A DNA stretch of 34,860 bases from assembly GCA_019359115.1 (NCBI GenBank), contig JAHHHW010000137.1, positions 1 through 34,860 on the forward strand. Reading direction: 5' to 3'. The notes under the pieces are model-generated. The model worked only from the letters and a program-made list of their open reading frames with translations, was not told the origin of the DNA and did not search any database. This document shows, in pieces, positions 1-10,800 of this stretch. The translations under genes were made by a program, and so were the position numbers. The first letter of the stretch is position 1; every line of letters starts with the position of its first letter. Source of the DNA: Pelatocladus maniniholoensis HA4357-MV3. Lineage in GTDB: Bacteria; Cyanobacteriota; Cyanobacteriia; Cyanobacteriales; Nostocaceae.

Positions 1-107
1 TCGTCACACAGGTTTATTTCTAAATGCGGGTTTACTGAATATTTATGTGTATTATTATTTACTTCTACTCAGGAATCACCATGTAATCTCTTGCGCTACA
101 TTTTGAA

Positions 108-734
108 GTGCGGAATGTGGGTTTAAAATCAAGCTTTATTGTCATGGTTTTAGCTGATACAGCTTTCGGCAGCAAAGAATTCATTCATGGCATACGTAAG
201 TTAAAGTATCAAGCCATTATAGGTGTCGCTATTACCCGTAAGCTTAATGATGGAAGAGTTTTAAAGCATTTACATCAACAAGGACAACAAGTACGTTTAG
301 TTGGTTTAAAATTTCCAACTGTAGCATGGTATTACCTGAAACGCTCTAACGGTAAGCTCGAAAAAAGATTTGTTATATCAACTAGACCCCTAAAAGCTAG
401 CACTATTAAATGGTGGGGAAAGCGCAGGTGGCAGATTGAGGGATGGTTTAAAACTGCGAAACATCGTTTTGGGCTACACCGTTTCGGACAAAAAACTCTG
501 CTTGGCATGTATCGGTGGCTAATTCTCTGTTTTACTGCTTATCTCATTGCCCATTGGACTTATCTATCAACTCAGTCGTCAAGCATACCTGACTGGGGGG
601 AGGCTTCAAAAACTGCACGAGAATCTATTTTCCCTCAAATAGTAGTGTCTCTTCTTTTACTTGAAATTGAGCGTTTAATTCCACTCGTACGTAGTTGTGG
701 TTTTGACATCTATTTTTTCAGGTGCAAGATGTGA
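108..734 (+). pseudogene. C-terminal fragment of an IS4/IS701-like DDE transposase
   Basis: The 208 residues look like the C-terminal half of an IS4-superfamily transposase. An Asp in VLADTAFGS fits the second acidic residue of the DDE triad. The stretch GKRRWQIEGWFKTAKHRFG fits the YREK-type signature (R, three residues, E, six residues, K) that carries the catalytic Glu. Family members are usually about 350-450 residues, so the N-terminal half with the first Asp is missing. An in-frame TAA at 84-86 lies just upstream, and the only start is a GTG at 108, so this is a truncated or frameshifted remnant unless the rest lies in another frame left of the window. It runs opposite to the PKS operon and ends 80 bp from the end of the last PKS gene, so it probably marks the left boundary of the cluster. 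The exact IS family is uncertain. Confidence 0.72.
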
Positions 735-814
735 GAAGTGTATATTTTATTTTTTGGAAGTCCCTAAATGTACATTAGGAACAAGTCACACATGCGTTTG
801 CCCTGCTCACAACC

Positions 815-3800
815 TTAATTTGTGACTAATGCATCAAGGCAACGTTTCAATTCTTCTGCAAGAATCCGAACATGAGGTTCAATAAACATTGAATAATGAT
901 TACCAGGAACAACATGAAGCTCTGGAACCTTTTGAAACAGATTACTCCAATTCTTCTTGGATAGGAAGGGACTGCTAGAGATTCCATTAGTTATTTGTAT
1001 AACTTCACTTGTTTCAAACAAAGTAATGCGCTTTGGATAGTCCTTGAAAATATAATCTTTTGCTCGTTTCCAAGAAGTGTGAATGCCTACTTTGTAAGAT
1101 TGAAAAAGATGGGAAACTTCAGTAAAACTAGTATTGTTAGGTAAAAGTTTTAGCTCTACTGCTTCTTTCAAGAGGTAATTTAATTGATGAGCAAAATCAA
1201 GTTTTTTTAAAACATCGTATTTGAGTACAAGTTCTTTATTATGACGTGCTCCTAAATAATTAGCAAACAAGAATACCAAAACCCAATCTTCGTTGAAAGG
1301 TAGATTCATGATATTGACAACATCTAATAATGCCAGGAAAGCTACTTCCTTTCCTTGTTCACATAACTGCTGTGCCATTTCTAAGGCTACACAGCCTCCT
1401 AAAGACCAACCTCCCAATAGATAAGAGCCCTGTGGTTGAATACTATGCAAAGCTTTGAGACATTTAGATGCTATCTCTTCTATGAGAATTGAAGATAGGA
1501 ACTCATTGTTACAATTTTGAAAATTATTAAGCTCAGATGGTTGTAGTATATAAAAAGGTTGATCATTGCTTAAATAATGTACTAAATTTTCGTAGCATAA
1601 AGGATCTAAACCACCAGGATGCACACAAACAAAAGGTAATCTAGAACCTTTAGGCTGAATACATAAAAGTAAATCCGAGGATAAATCAGAATCTCCCATT
1701 TTAGCCTTCACTACTAAATTTTTAGTAGCTTCGTATTTAGAATTAGAAACATCTACTAGATGTTCACATAAATTAATTACAAGTTGATTTAAGCTAAACT
1801 CTTGAAAAAAGTTTTCTGTTTGTAAAGTTATTTCAAGGTTGGTTTCAACCCAGTTTTTTAAAACCAATGCCATGAGCGAATCCAACCCCATATCCTGAAG
1901 TGGCCGCTCTCTATCGAGCATTGATATAGGTATTTCCATTATCCTTACTACTTGTTCTTCTAAATAAGAATTGAGTAACTTTTGTCTATTTTCCAAATCT
2001 GCTGCTAAAAGTTGCTCACGAATTAAATTGGGTTGAAATTCTTTTATAACAGAAAATGAATTGGTTGATTTTTCTGACTGGGAAACCAACTCGTCGTTTT
2101 TCTGAGGAGAGCCGTTAAAGTTAAAAAGTTCATCTTTCTTTCCATTATTCTTCTCTGTTTGAGAACTTTGAGAATCTTTTACCCAATAACGTTGACGTTG
2201 GAAAGGATAGGTGGGTAATGGCAAACGCAGACGGAAATAGTCTTTGTCAAAACCAGACCAGTCCACTGGATACCCATGAAGATATAAACTTAATAGGCTC
2301 TCAAGTAAGACTTGCCAATCAGACTGAGTGGGACGTAAGCTGGGTAAAAACATACCCATCTCTGAAGCGAAACAATCACTTGCCATAGGTAGTAAGCTGG
2401 GTCTAGGACCAATCTCCAGAAATATTTCCACCCCTTGGCGTTCGAGTGCTTCCATCCCTGCAAGAAATTGCACTGGTTGCCAACAATGCTGACACCAGTA
2501 ATCAGCACAAGAGATTTCAGTGGTGATAGACTTACCAGTCACAGTAGAAACAAAACTGATTTTGGCTGGAGCATAATTGACACTAGCAACAAGCTGAGAA
2601 AATGGCTCTAGGATCGGCTTGAGCAGAGGGGAATGAAAACCACGAGAGACACTCAAGCGCTCAGTATAAATTCCTTGTGCTGACAAAGATGAGACCACAG
2701 TTTCAATAGCAGCAGGTAAACCAACAATCACTGTATTGTTGGGTGCGTTAATCGCAGCAATAGTAATCTGCTCAGTATAGGGTTGAATGGCAGCACTCAC
2801 GAGTTTTGCATTCGCCAATACAGAAACCATTTCTGCAATTGGAGTCAAAGTCTGCATTAAACGACCACGTTCAGCTACCAATTTTAAAGCTTCTTCTAGA
2901 CTAAAAACACCAGCAATCGTAGCAGCAACATATTCGCCAAGACTGTAACCCATCACTACATCCGGTTCTACGCCCCAACTGCGCCATAATTCCGCTAAAG
3001 CATATTCGATTGCAAATATGGCAGGTTGAGCATATGCTGTATTCTCCAGCAATAACTCTTGCTGATGGTCAGCATACAAAACTTGCACTAGAGGCTTATC
3101 TAGAAATGGTTGCAGAATTTGCTGACAATAGTCGAGGGTACGGCGGAAAGTTGGTTGTGTTTCATACAGTTGTCGTCCCATACCCAGGTACTGACAACCC
3201 TGACCAGTGAATAAAAAGGCAATTTTAGAGCGTTTTGTTGCTGATACTGGTGGAGCGAGTGTGGCTAATTTCTGTGCCAGTTCAGCAGTGGATGAAGCAA
3301 CTACACCAATTCGCTCAGAGAAATGCTCTCGTCCAGTATTAGCTGTGAAGCAGATATCTGGCAGATTTTGCTCAGGGTGTTTGGCTAAATGATGTTGATA
3401 ACGAGCCAGCAATTGTTGCACTGCTGATTGTGATTTAGCCGAGAGAGTCAACAGATGCAAGGGTCGGTCTATTTGGGGTGGCAGTGGCTCTGGTGGCAGT
3501 GCTTGTTCTAATATTACATGAGCATTAGTACCACTAAAGCCAAAAGAGCTAACCCCTGCTATTCTGGTGTTGTTTATTGTCTGCCATGGAACGGTCTGTG
3601 TTGGCACTTTTACTGGCAGTTCATCCCAGTTGATGTGAGGATTAGGTTGTTGAAAATGCAGGTGTGGAGGAATTTGTTGATGTTGGAGTGATAGTACTAC
3701 TTTGATCAAGCCAGCCACCCCTGCTGCTGCTTCTAGGTGACCAATATTGGTTTTCACAGAGCCGATGAGTAACGGTTGTGATGGTGATCTGCCTTCTGCT

Positions 3801-4888
3801 AAAACTGTGCCTAATGCTCTGACTTCTATTGGGTCGCCTAGAGGTGTGCCTGTGCCATGAGCTTCTACATAACTTACTTCATTTGCTGCTAGTTTCGCAT
3901 TTTTTAAGGCTTGACGAATAACAGCTTGTTGTGATGAACGATTAGGCACTGTCAAGCCGCTACTACGACCATCATGGTTAACTGCTGAACCACGAATTAA
4001 GGCTAGGATGTTGTCTTGATCAGCAAGGGCATCTGAAAGACGCTTGAGAATGATCACTCCACAGCCTTCAGAACGGACAATGCCGTCAGCTTGATGGTCA
4101 AAAGTTTTGCAACAATTATCAGAAGTTAGCATATGAGCTTTTGAGAAATTGATACTAACTTCTGGTAATAAGAGTACATTTACACCACCAGTTATGGCTA
4201 AATTACACTCTTTATTTCGTAAGCTTTGGCAAGCCAAATGAATTGCCACCAACGAAGAGGAACAAGCTGTATCAACTGCAAAACTTGGGCCTTGCAAACC
4301 AAGAAAATAAGATAAGCGACCTGCTGCTACAGAATGAGAATTGCCTGTAGCCATATATGCATCAATCTCTGCAGGTTCTCTATTTAGCAGTTTTTGCAAA
4401 TAGTCATTGTGACAAATGCCGATAAATACTCCTGTTAGACTATCAACAAGTTGCTTCGGTGCAATACCTGCATTTTCTAATGCTTCCCAAGTTACTTCTT
4501 GCAATAGACGCTGTTGTGGATCTAGACTAACTGCCTCACGAGGAGAAATGCCAAAAAATTTGGCATCAAACTCTTGTAAATGATCCACAAACCCTCCATA
4601 ACGAGTACATATTTTCCCAAGAGCATCAGGATCTGGATCATAGTAAGTCTCTATATTCCATCGCTCTAATGGCACTTCACCAATAGCTATTTCCCCATGA
4701 GATAATAGTTGCCAAAAAGTTTCTGGGTTATTAGCGCCTCCTGGAAATCGACAACCCATACCAATAATAGCTATTGGTTCGGTCATAGCCTTTTCTAAAG
4801 CGTTGAGCTTGCTTTTCGTTTCTCTGATCTCAATCAGTGCTTTCCTAATCAAAGACTGATAATCTATGTCAGTTAAGTTTTGGCTCAT
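815..4888 (-). CDS. Type I PKS, terminal module KS-AT-ACP-TE
   Basis: This 1357-residue protein is the last module and releases the chain. It opens with a charged helical segment (about 5-34) that resembles a PKS docking coiled coil. The KS (about 37-460) has its active Cys at 209 in DTACSSS and both KS His motifs (EAHGTGT and KTNIGH). The AT (about 560-880) has its active Ser at 649 in GYSLG and the atypical specificity motif RGFH instead of malonyl-type HAFH. There is no KR, DH or ER, so its beta-keto group should stay. After a polar linker comes an ACP (Ser1004 in GLDSL). A PF00975-type thioesterase follows, with Ser1162 in GWSLGG and a likely catalytic His1331 in GNHYS. The start lies 5 bp after the preceding PKS gene's stop, so the two are cotranscribed. 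The KS/AT part is almost identical to that of the upstream module. The TE may hydrolyse or cyclise; this cannot be read from sequence. Confidence 0.96.
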   Translation of the reverse strand: MSQNLTDIDYQSLIRKALIEIRETKSKLNALEKAMTEPIAIIGMGCRFPGGANNPETFWQLLSHGEIAIGEVPLERWNIETYYDPDPDALGKICTRYGGFVDHLQEFDAKFFGISPREAVSLDPQQRLLQEVTWEALENAGIAPKQLVDSLTGVFIGICHNDYLQKLLNREPAEIDAYMATGNSHSVAAGRLSYFLGLQGPSFAVDTACSSSLVAIHLACQSLRNKECNLAITGGVNVLLLPEVSINFSKAHMLTSDNCCKTFDHQADGIVRSEGCGVIILKRLSDALADQDNILALIRGSAVNHDGRSSGLTVPNRSSQQAVIRQALKNAKLAANEVSYVEAHGTGTPLGDPIEVRALGTVLAEGRSPSQPLLIGSVKTNIGHLEAAAGVAGLIKVVLSLQHQQIPPHLHFQQPNPHINWDELPVKVPTQTVPWQTINNTRIAGVSSFGFSGTNAHVILEQALPPEPLPPQIDRPLHLLTLSAKSQSAVQQLLARYQHHLAKHPEQNLPDICFTANTGREHFSERIGVVASSTAELAQKLATLAPPVSATKRSKIAFLFTGQGCQYLGMGRQLYETQPTFRRTLDYCQQILQPFLDKPLVQVLYADHQQELLLENTAYAQPAIFAIEYALAELWRSWGVEPDVVMGYSLGEYVAATIAGVFSLEEALKLVAERGRLMQTLTPIAEMVSVLANAKLVSAAIQPYTEQITIAAINAPNNTVIVGLPAAIETVVSSLSAQGIYTERLSVSRGFHSPLLKPILEPFSQLVASVNYAPAKISFVSTVTGKSITTEISCADYWCQHCWQPVQFLAGMEALERQGVEIFLEIGPRPSLLPMASDCFASEMGMFLPSLRPTQSDWQVLLESLLSLYLHGYPVDWSGFDKDYFRLRLPLPTYPFQRQRYWVKDSQSSQTEKNNGKKDELFNFNGSPQKNDELVSQSEKSTNSFSVIKEFQPNLIREQLLAADLENRQKLLNSYLEEQVVRIMEIPISMLDRERPLQDMGLDSLMALVLKNWVETNLEITLQTENFFQEFSLNQLVINLCEHLVDVSNSKYEATKNLVVKAKMGDSDLSSDLLLCIQPKGSRLPFVCVHPGGLDPLCYENLVHYLSNDQPFYILQPSELNNFQNCNNEFLSSILIEEIASKCLKALHSIQPQGSYLLGGWSLGGCVALEMAQQLCEQGKEVAFLALLDVVNIMNLPFNEDWVLVFLFANYLGARHNKELVLKYDVLKKLDFAHQLNYLLKEAVELKLLPNNTSFTEVSHLFQSYKVGIHTSWKRAKDYIFKDYPKRITLFETSEVIQITNGISSSPFLSKKNWSNLFQKVPELHVVPGNHYSMFIEPHVRILAEELKRCLDALVTN
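2180..4070. repeat. Long direct repeat, copy A (KS/AT of module 3)
   Basis: Bases 2180-3910 match 8785-10515 at a constant offset of 6605 with no gap. By eye I found one difference (3873 c versus 10478 t), which changes Ser to Asn in NEVSY/NEVNY. A 57-base stretch (3911-3967) then diverges, and identity resumes at 3968-4070. The repeat encodes the second half of the KS, the KS-AT linker, the whole AT and the post-AT linker up to QRQRYWV, and it stops there. The first half of the KS and everything after YWV are clearly different between the genes. This is the pattern expected of recent gene conversion or a recent module-part duplication, not of slow divergence. Confidence 0.95.
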
Positions 4889-4893
4889 TATTT

Positions 4894-7800
4894 TTACTCT
4901 TTCTCAGTAGTTTCTAGTTCTTTAACCAGCAGATGAGCAACTTCTTGTAAAGATATATCTGTTAAATCAGCTAATGAATCATTCTTGCCATTTTCTTGAG
5001 GCTGTACATCAAGCTCAGAGGTAGAAAATTCTATTGGCAGCACTTCATAAGCTAAATAGTTAACTAACGTTTCTAAAGTAGGATATTCCAGCGCTATTGT
5101 GGAAGGCAAAGAACATTCCAAATTGTTGCGGAGCAGATTTCTTAACTCTACAGAAGTTAAGGAATCCATTCCTAGTTGAAAAAATCCTTGTTGTTGATCT
5201 AGCTGTTCTGATGAATTTAGCCGTAAAACTTTGGCAACTAACGAATTGACATGGGCTAACAAATGGGCATGACGTTGGTTTACAGGAATTGCTTCTAGCT
5301 GTTTGAGAAAACTAGTTATTTGCTGCTGATCTTGTCTATGTATCTGTGTGAAATCGCTGAAGAATGGGGATACTGAAGCTTGATCAAACTGTGTCCAGTT
5401 TATAGGCACAACTCCTATTTGAGCAGGAGAGTTTGACCATAATTTTTCTAGGATCTGCAATCCAGTTTCTGGGGTGATAGAACCGACTCCCTTCATGCTC
5501 ATCTGTTGATTTAAGTGTCGTTGAGCAGCTGCGCCAACTTCAGTCCATGGGCCCCAATTGATACTTAAGCCTGTTAACCCTTGTGTTCGTCGATAAGTAG
5601 CCAAAGCATCTAGAAAAGCATTAGCAGAGGCGTGGTTAGCTTGACCAGAAGAACCCAACAAAGAAGCTGCAGAAGAAAATAGGACAAAGAAATCTAGTGG
5701 CAATTTCTGAGTTAAAGTATGCAAATGCCAGGCTCCGTAAACTTTAGGAGCTAAAACTTTTGCAAAACGTTCCCAAGTTTGTTGTAGTAGTATACCATCA
5801 TCTAATAAACCTGCTGCATGGATAATGCCCCGCAAAGGTGGTAAAAATTTTTCGATTGTTGCTAGTACATAGTTCACTTGTTCTAGCTGGGAGATATCTG
5901 CTGATAGGACAACAACTTGAGATCCTGCTTGTTCCAACTGTTTTAACTGATTACCAACAACTGGGTTAGGGGTACTACGACCTACTAATACTAGATGTTT
6001 TGCACCATGCTGGACTAGCCAATTAGCTGTAAGTACACCCAAACCACCCAAGCCACCTGTTATTAGGTACGTCCCATCCTCAGACAAACTGACAGGCTCT
6101 TGAGATATTGTACGTGTACCTGACTGTTGAGAAATCACGATTTTGCCAATATGTTTGGCCTGTTGCATATAGCGGAAGGCATCAAGCACATCCGTAAAAG
6201 CAAATATTGTTTGTGGTAAAGGTTTGAGGTTCCCATCTCGGAATTTTTGCATCAGTTCATCAAACATTGACTGTACTAATGCAGGTTGTTCGTAACAATC
6301 TTTTACTAAATCAACTAAAAAGTAGGAAATATCTGGTCTTACCTGCTTTGCTTGCTCAATTTTCCAAACTCCATTCTTACCAATTTCTAAAAAGCAGCCT
6401 TTTTCACGTAAGATCGATAGACTCTTGGAAATAAAATCTCCATTTAGGGAATTGATCACAACATCCACTCCCTCTCCATTGGTTTTTTCCATGATTTCAT
6501 TAGCGAAATCAAGAGTTCGAGAGTTCATAATGTGTTTAATCCCCAGGGATTGAAGAAATTCCCATTTTTGAGGACTGGCAGTGGCAAAGATTTCTGCTCC
6601 AGCTAGCTTTAATAGTTGTATGGCTGCTAACCCGACGCCTCCAGAGGCAGCATGTACCAGTACCCGGTCTCCTGGAGATATTTCAACGTTAAGCAAGCTA
6701 CTACACACTGTTAAAAACGCGACTGGAATTGTAGCTGCTTCTTCAAAGCTCATATCCTCTGGTTTGTGTATAACTAAAGTAGTCTTAGCAGTGACATACT
6801 GACCGAAACTGCCTTGGACTAAAGCAATAACTGGATCTCCTATCTTAAAGCCTTCAACTCCTTCCCCAATTCTTACTATTCGACCAGAACATTCCAAACC
6901 CAAAGGACCAGGATCTCCAGGATACAAACCCAATACATTAAGAACGTCTCTAAAGTTCATTCCTGTAGCACAGACCTCAATTTCTACTTCATCAGCATTG
7001 GGTTGACGGTGAGTGACTGGTTGTAGCTGTAGATTGTCTAAGGTTCCTCGACTAGATACTCCTAAACGGATAAATTCAGATTGTGGTATATTAATTTGTT
7101 TTTCTCTATTATTTTGACCAAGTTTACTACGTACCAATCTAGCTACATAACGAACTTGATCTCGATAAGCAACTTGGTCTTCTTTTGTACTCTTTGACCA
7201 AATTTCTGTAAATAGGTGTTCTACTTCGTTCTTTTGAGGTTCTGGATTTAAATCAACCCGTACACAATTTAGTTCTGGATGCTCTAAAGTAATAACCTTA
7301 CCCATGCCCCACAAGGGAGATTGAGGCAATCCCAAAATATTTTGCTCTGATTTTACCGATACAACACCTCGGGTTACCAACCATAGGGAAGGAGATGAAG
7401 CAAGTTGAGCTTTAACCAATGATTGTACCAGCTGCAATGTGCTGCCACATACATCATTTAAAGCTGCTTGAATATTTGTAATTGTCAATGCTTCTGTTGT
7501 TGTATTTAAACCCCACAGATGCACAACACCATACAAAGAAGATGTATGCGCTGTAATTTCTGTAAATAGCTGCTCAAAGTCTTCAGGGTTAGCTGGGTTA
7601 ATTTTGAATTCTCTTTCTGTTAACTGTTCATATGTATTACCTGGGAGGACAACAGTACATACTTCCCCCTGTGCTTCTAATTGCGCTGTTAAATGCTGAC
7701 CAATACCAAATTCATCAGCTAAAATCAGCCAATTTTTTGCTTCAGAATTGCTGGTTTGCACCTCCTTTGGTGACATAGACCCTGACAGCGTTTGCGGCCA

Positions 7801-10800
7801 CCACTCTATTTCATAGAGCCAGTCGTCTAAAGATTGTTGCAGAGAGTTCAAGAAGGTATAACTATGAGCTTTTCTAGCTTTAAAGCCCATCACCTCAGCA
7901 AGGATTTGACCTTCTTGATCTAACAATCGAATGTTGCCTACTACTTCTTCTTTAGATTTCTCCATTGGCAGGGAGTAGGCATGACACCATAATTGAGAAT
8001 AATTACTAGGCTTTTGGTAAAAATATAATTTCTCGATGCTAAATGGCACAAAAGTTTCATCGTCCTGAAGAACTACAGTTGCCATTAGCAATTGAAAACA
8101 AGAGTCAATTAGACTTGGGTGCAATTGGTATTCCTCAACATTATCTAGTGTTTGAGGAAGTTGCATATGACATATAGCCTCTCTATCTCCCTTCCATATG
8201 GACTTGATCCATTGGAAGCTTGTACCTAAATGAATATGGCGTAGTTGTAAAAACTGATAAAAGTCAGCGCTAGATATTTCTTGTTTGCATTTGTCTTGTA
8301 AATTTTGAATGGAGACTTTGTTCAAAGTTGGTGTAGCAGTTAAATATTTCCCTTGAATAGAAATTTTTCCGTTGACATGGTTGCTCCATGAATTGCTTGC
8401 ATTTGCTGCTTCACTTTCTAAACTAATGAGTTTAAAGGAAGCTGTGCCACTGTCTTCTGGGGTAATAAGCAATTGAATGTTGCGTAATTCTTCTGAGGAA
8501 ATTACCAGCGCTTTGGTAAAAACAACATCTTCTAAAATACAGTGTTGCTCACCCAAAGTTAGCTTGATCGCTCCCAAAAGCAAGGATATGTGAAATGCTC
8601 CCGCGACAACAATTTCTCCATAAACCTGATGATCATTGAGATAAGGAAAATCATTGATGCTAATCTCAGATGTAAATAAAGTTTCTTTAAGTAAAGGAGA
8701 TTGAAGTTTAGCACTGAGTAAGGGGTGAAGAGATGTTTTTCTTTGAGATAGAGATAGTAGTCCACGAGCTTGCTTTGTAGTTTCTACCCAATAACGTTGA
8801 CGTTGGAAAGGATAGGTGGGTAATGGCAAACGCAGACGGAAATAGTCTTTGTCAAAACCAGACCAGTCCACTGGATACCCATGAAGATATAAACTTAATA
8901 GGCTCTCAAGTAAGACTTGCCAATCAGACTGAGTGGGACGTAAGCTGGGTAAAAACATACCCATCTCTGAAGCGAAACAATCACTTGCCATAGGTAGTAA
9001 GCTGGGTCTAGGACCAATCTCCAGAAATATTTCCACCCCTTGGCGTTCGAGTGCTTCCATCCCTGCAAGAAATTGCACTGGTTGCCAACAATGCTGACAC
9101 CAGTAATCAGCACAAGAGATTTCAGTGGTGATAGACTTACCAGTCACAGTAGAAACAAAACTGATTTTGGCTGGAGCATAATTGACACTAGCAACAAGCT
9201 GAGAAAATGGCTCTAGGATCGGCTTGAGCAGAGGGGAATGAAAACCACGAGAGACACTCAAGCGCTCAGTATAAATTCCTTGTGCTGACAAAGATGAGAC
9301 CACAGTTTCAATAGCAGCAGGTAAACCAACAATCACTGTATTGTTGGGTGCGTTAATCGCAGCAATAGTAATCTGCTCAGTATAGGGTTGAATGGCAGCA
9401 CTCACGAGTTTTGCATTCGCCAATACAGAAACCATTTCTGCAATTGGAGTCAAAGTCTGCATTAAACGACCACGTTCAGCTACCAATTTTAAAGCTTCTT
9501 CTAGACTAAAAACACCAGCAATCGTAGCAGCAACATATTCGCCAAGACTGTAACCCATCACTACATCCGGTTCTACGCCCCAACTGCGCCATAATTCCGC
9601 TAAAGCATATTCGATTGCAAATATGGCAGGTTGAGCATATGCTGTATTCTCCAGCAATAACTCTTGCTGATGGTCAGCATACAAAACTTGCACTAGAGGC
9701 TTATCTAGAAATGGTTGCAGAATTTGCTGACAATAGTCGAGGGTACGGCGGAAAGTTGGTTGTGTTTCATACAGTTGTCGTCCCATACCCAGGTACTGAC
9801 AACCCTGACCAGTGAATAAAAAGGCAATTTTAGAGCGTTTTGTTGCTGATACTGGTGGAGCGAGTGTGGCTAATTTCTGTGCCAGTTCAGCAGTGGATGA
9901 AGCAACTACACCAATTCGCTCAGAGAAATGCTCTCGTCCAGTATTAGCTGTGAAGCAGATATCTGGCAGATTTTGCTCAGGGTGTTTGGCTAAATGATGT
10001 TGATAACGAGCCAGCAATTGTTGCACTGCTGATTGTGATTTAGCCGAGAGAGTCAACAGATGCAAGGGTCGGTCTATTTGGGGTGGCAGTGGCTCTGGTG
10101 GCAGTGCTTGTTCTAATATTACATGAGCATTAGTACCACTAAAGCCAAAAGAGCTAACCCCTGCTATTCTGGTGTTGTTTATTGTCTGCCATGGAACGGT
10201 CTGTGTTGGCACTTTTACTGGCAGTTCATCCCAGTTGATGTGAGGATTAGGTTGTTGAAAATGCAGGTGTGGAGGAATTTGTTGATGTTGGAGTGATAGT
10301 ACTACTTTGATCAAGCCAGCCACCCCTGCTGCTGCTTCTAGGTGACCAATATTGGTTTTCACAGAGCCGATGAGTAACGGTTGTGATGGTGATCTGCCTT
10401 CTGCTAAAACTGTGCCTAATGCTCTGACTTCTATTGGGTCGCCTAGAGGTGTGCCTGTGCCATGAGCTTCTACATAATTTACTTCATTTGCTGCTAGTTT
10501 CGCATTTTTTAAGGCATCTTGAATTAATGTCTGTTGGGCTACCACATTAGGAATTGTTAAACCACCACTAGCACCATCATGGTTAACTGCTGAACCACGA
10601 ATTAAGGCTAGGATGTTGTCTTGATCAGCAAGGGCATCTGAAAGACGCTTGAGAATGATCACTCCACAGCCTTCACCCCTTCCAGTACCATTGGCAGCAG
10701 CATCAAAGGTTTTGCAACGTCCATCTTGAGAGAGAGTCTGAGAAACAGATAGAAAAACAGTAACTTCAGGGGAGAGGACAAGATGGACGCCACCAGCGAT

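Noticed and set aside
767-776. Palindrome aatgtacatt near the end of the PKS operon, considered as a terminator
   Set aside because: Only 10 bases, no loop and no T-run, so not a terminator; it may belong to the end of the IS remnant, but this cannot be shown.
3010-3392. Plus-strand frames of 66 and 61 codons, repeated at 9615-9997
   Set aside because: They are antisense shadows of the AT coding region and are duplicated only because the KS/AT segment is duplicated.
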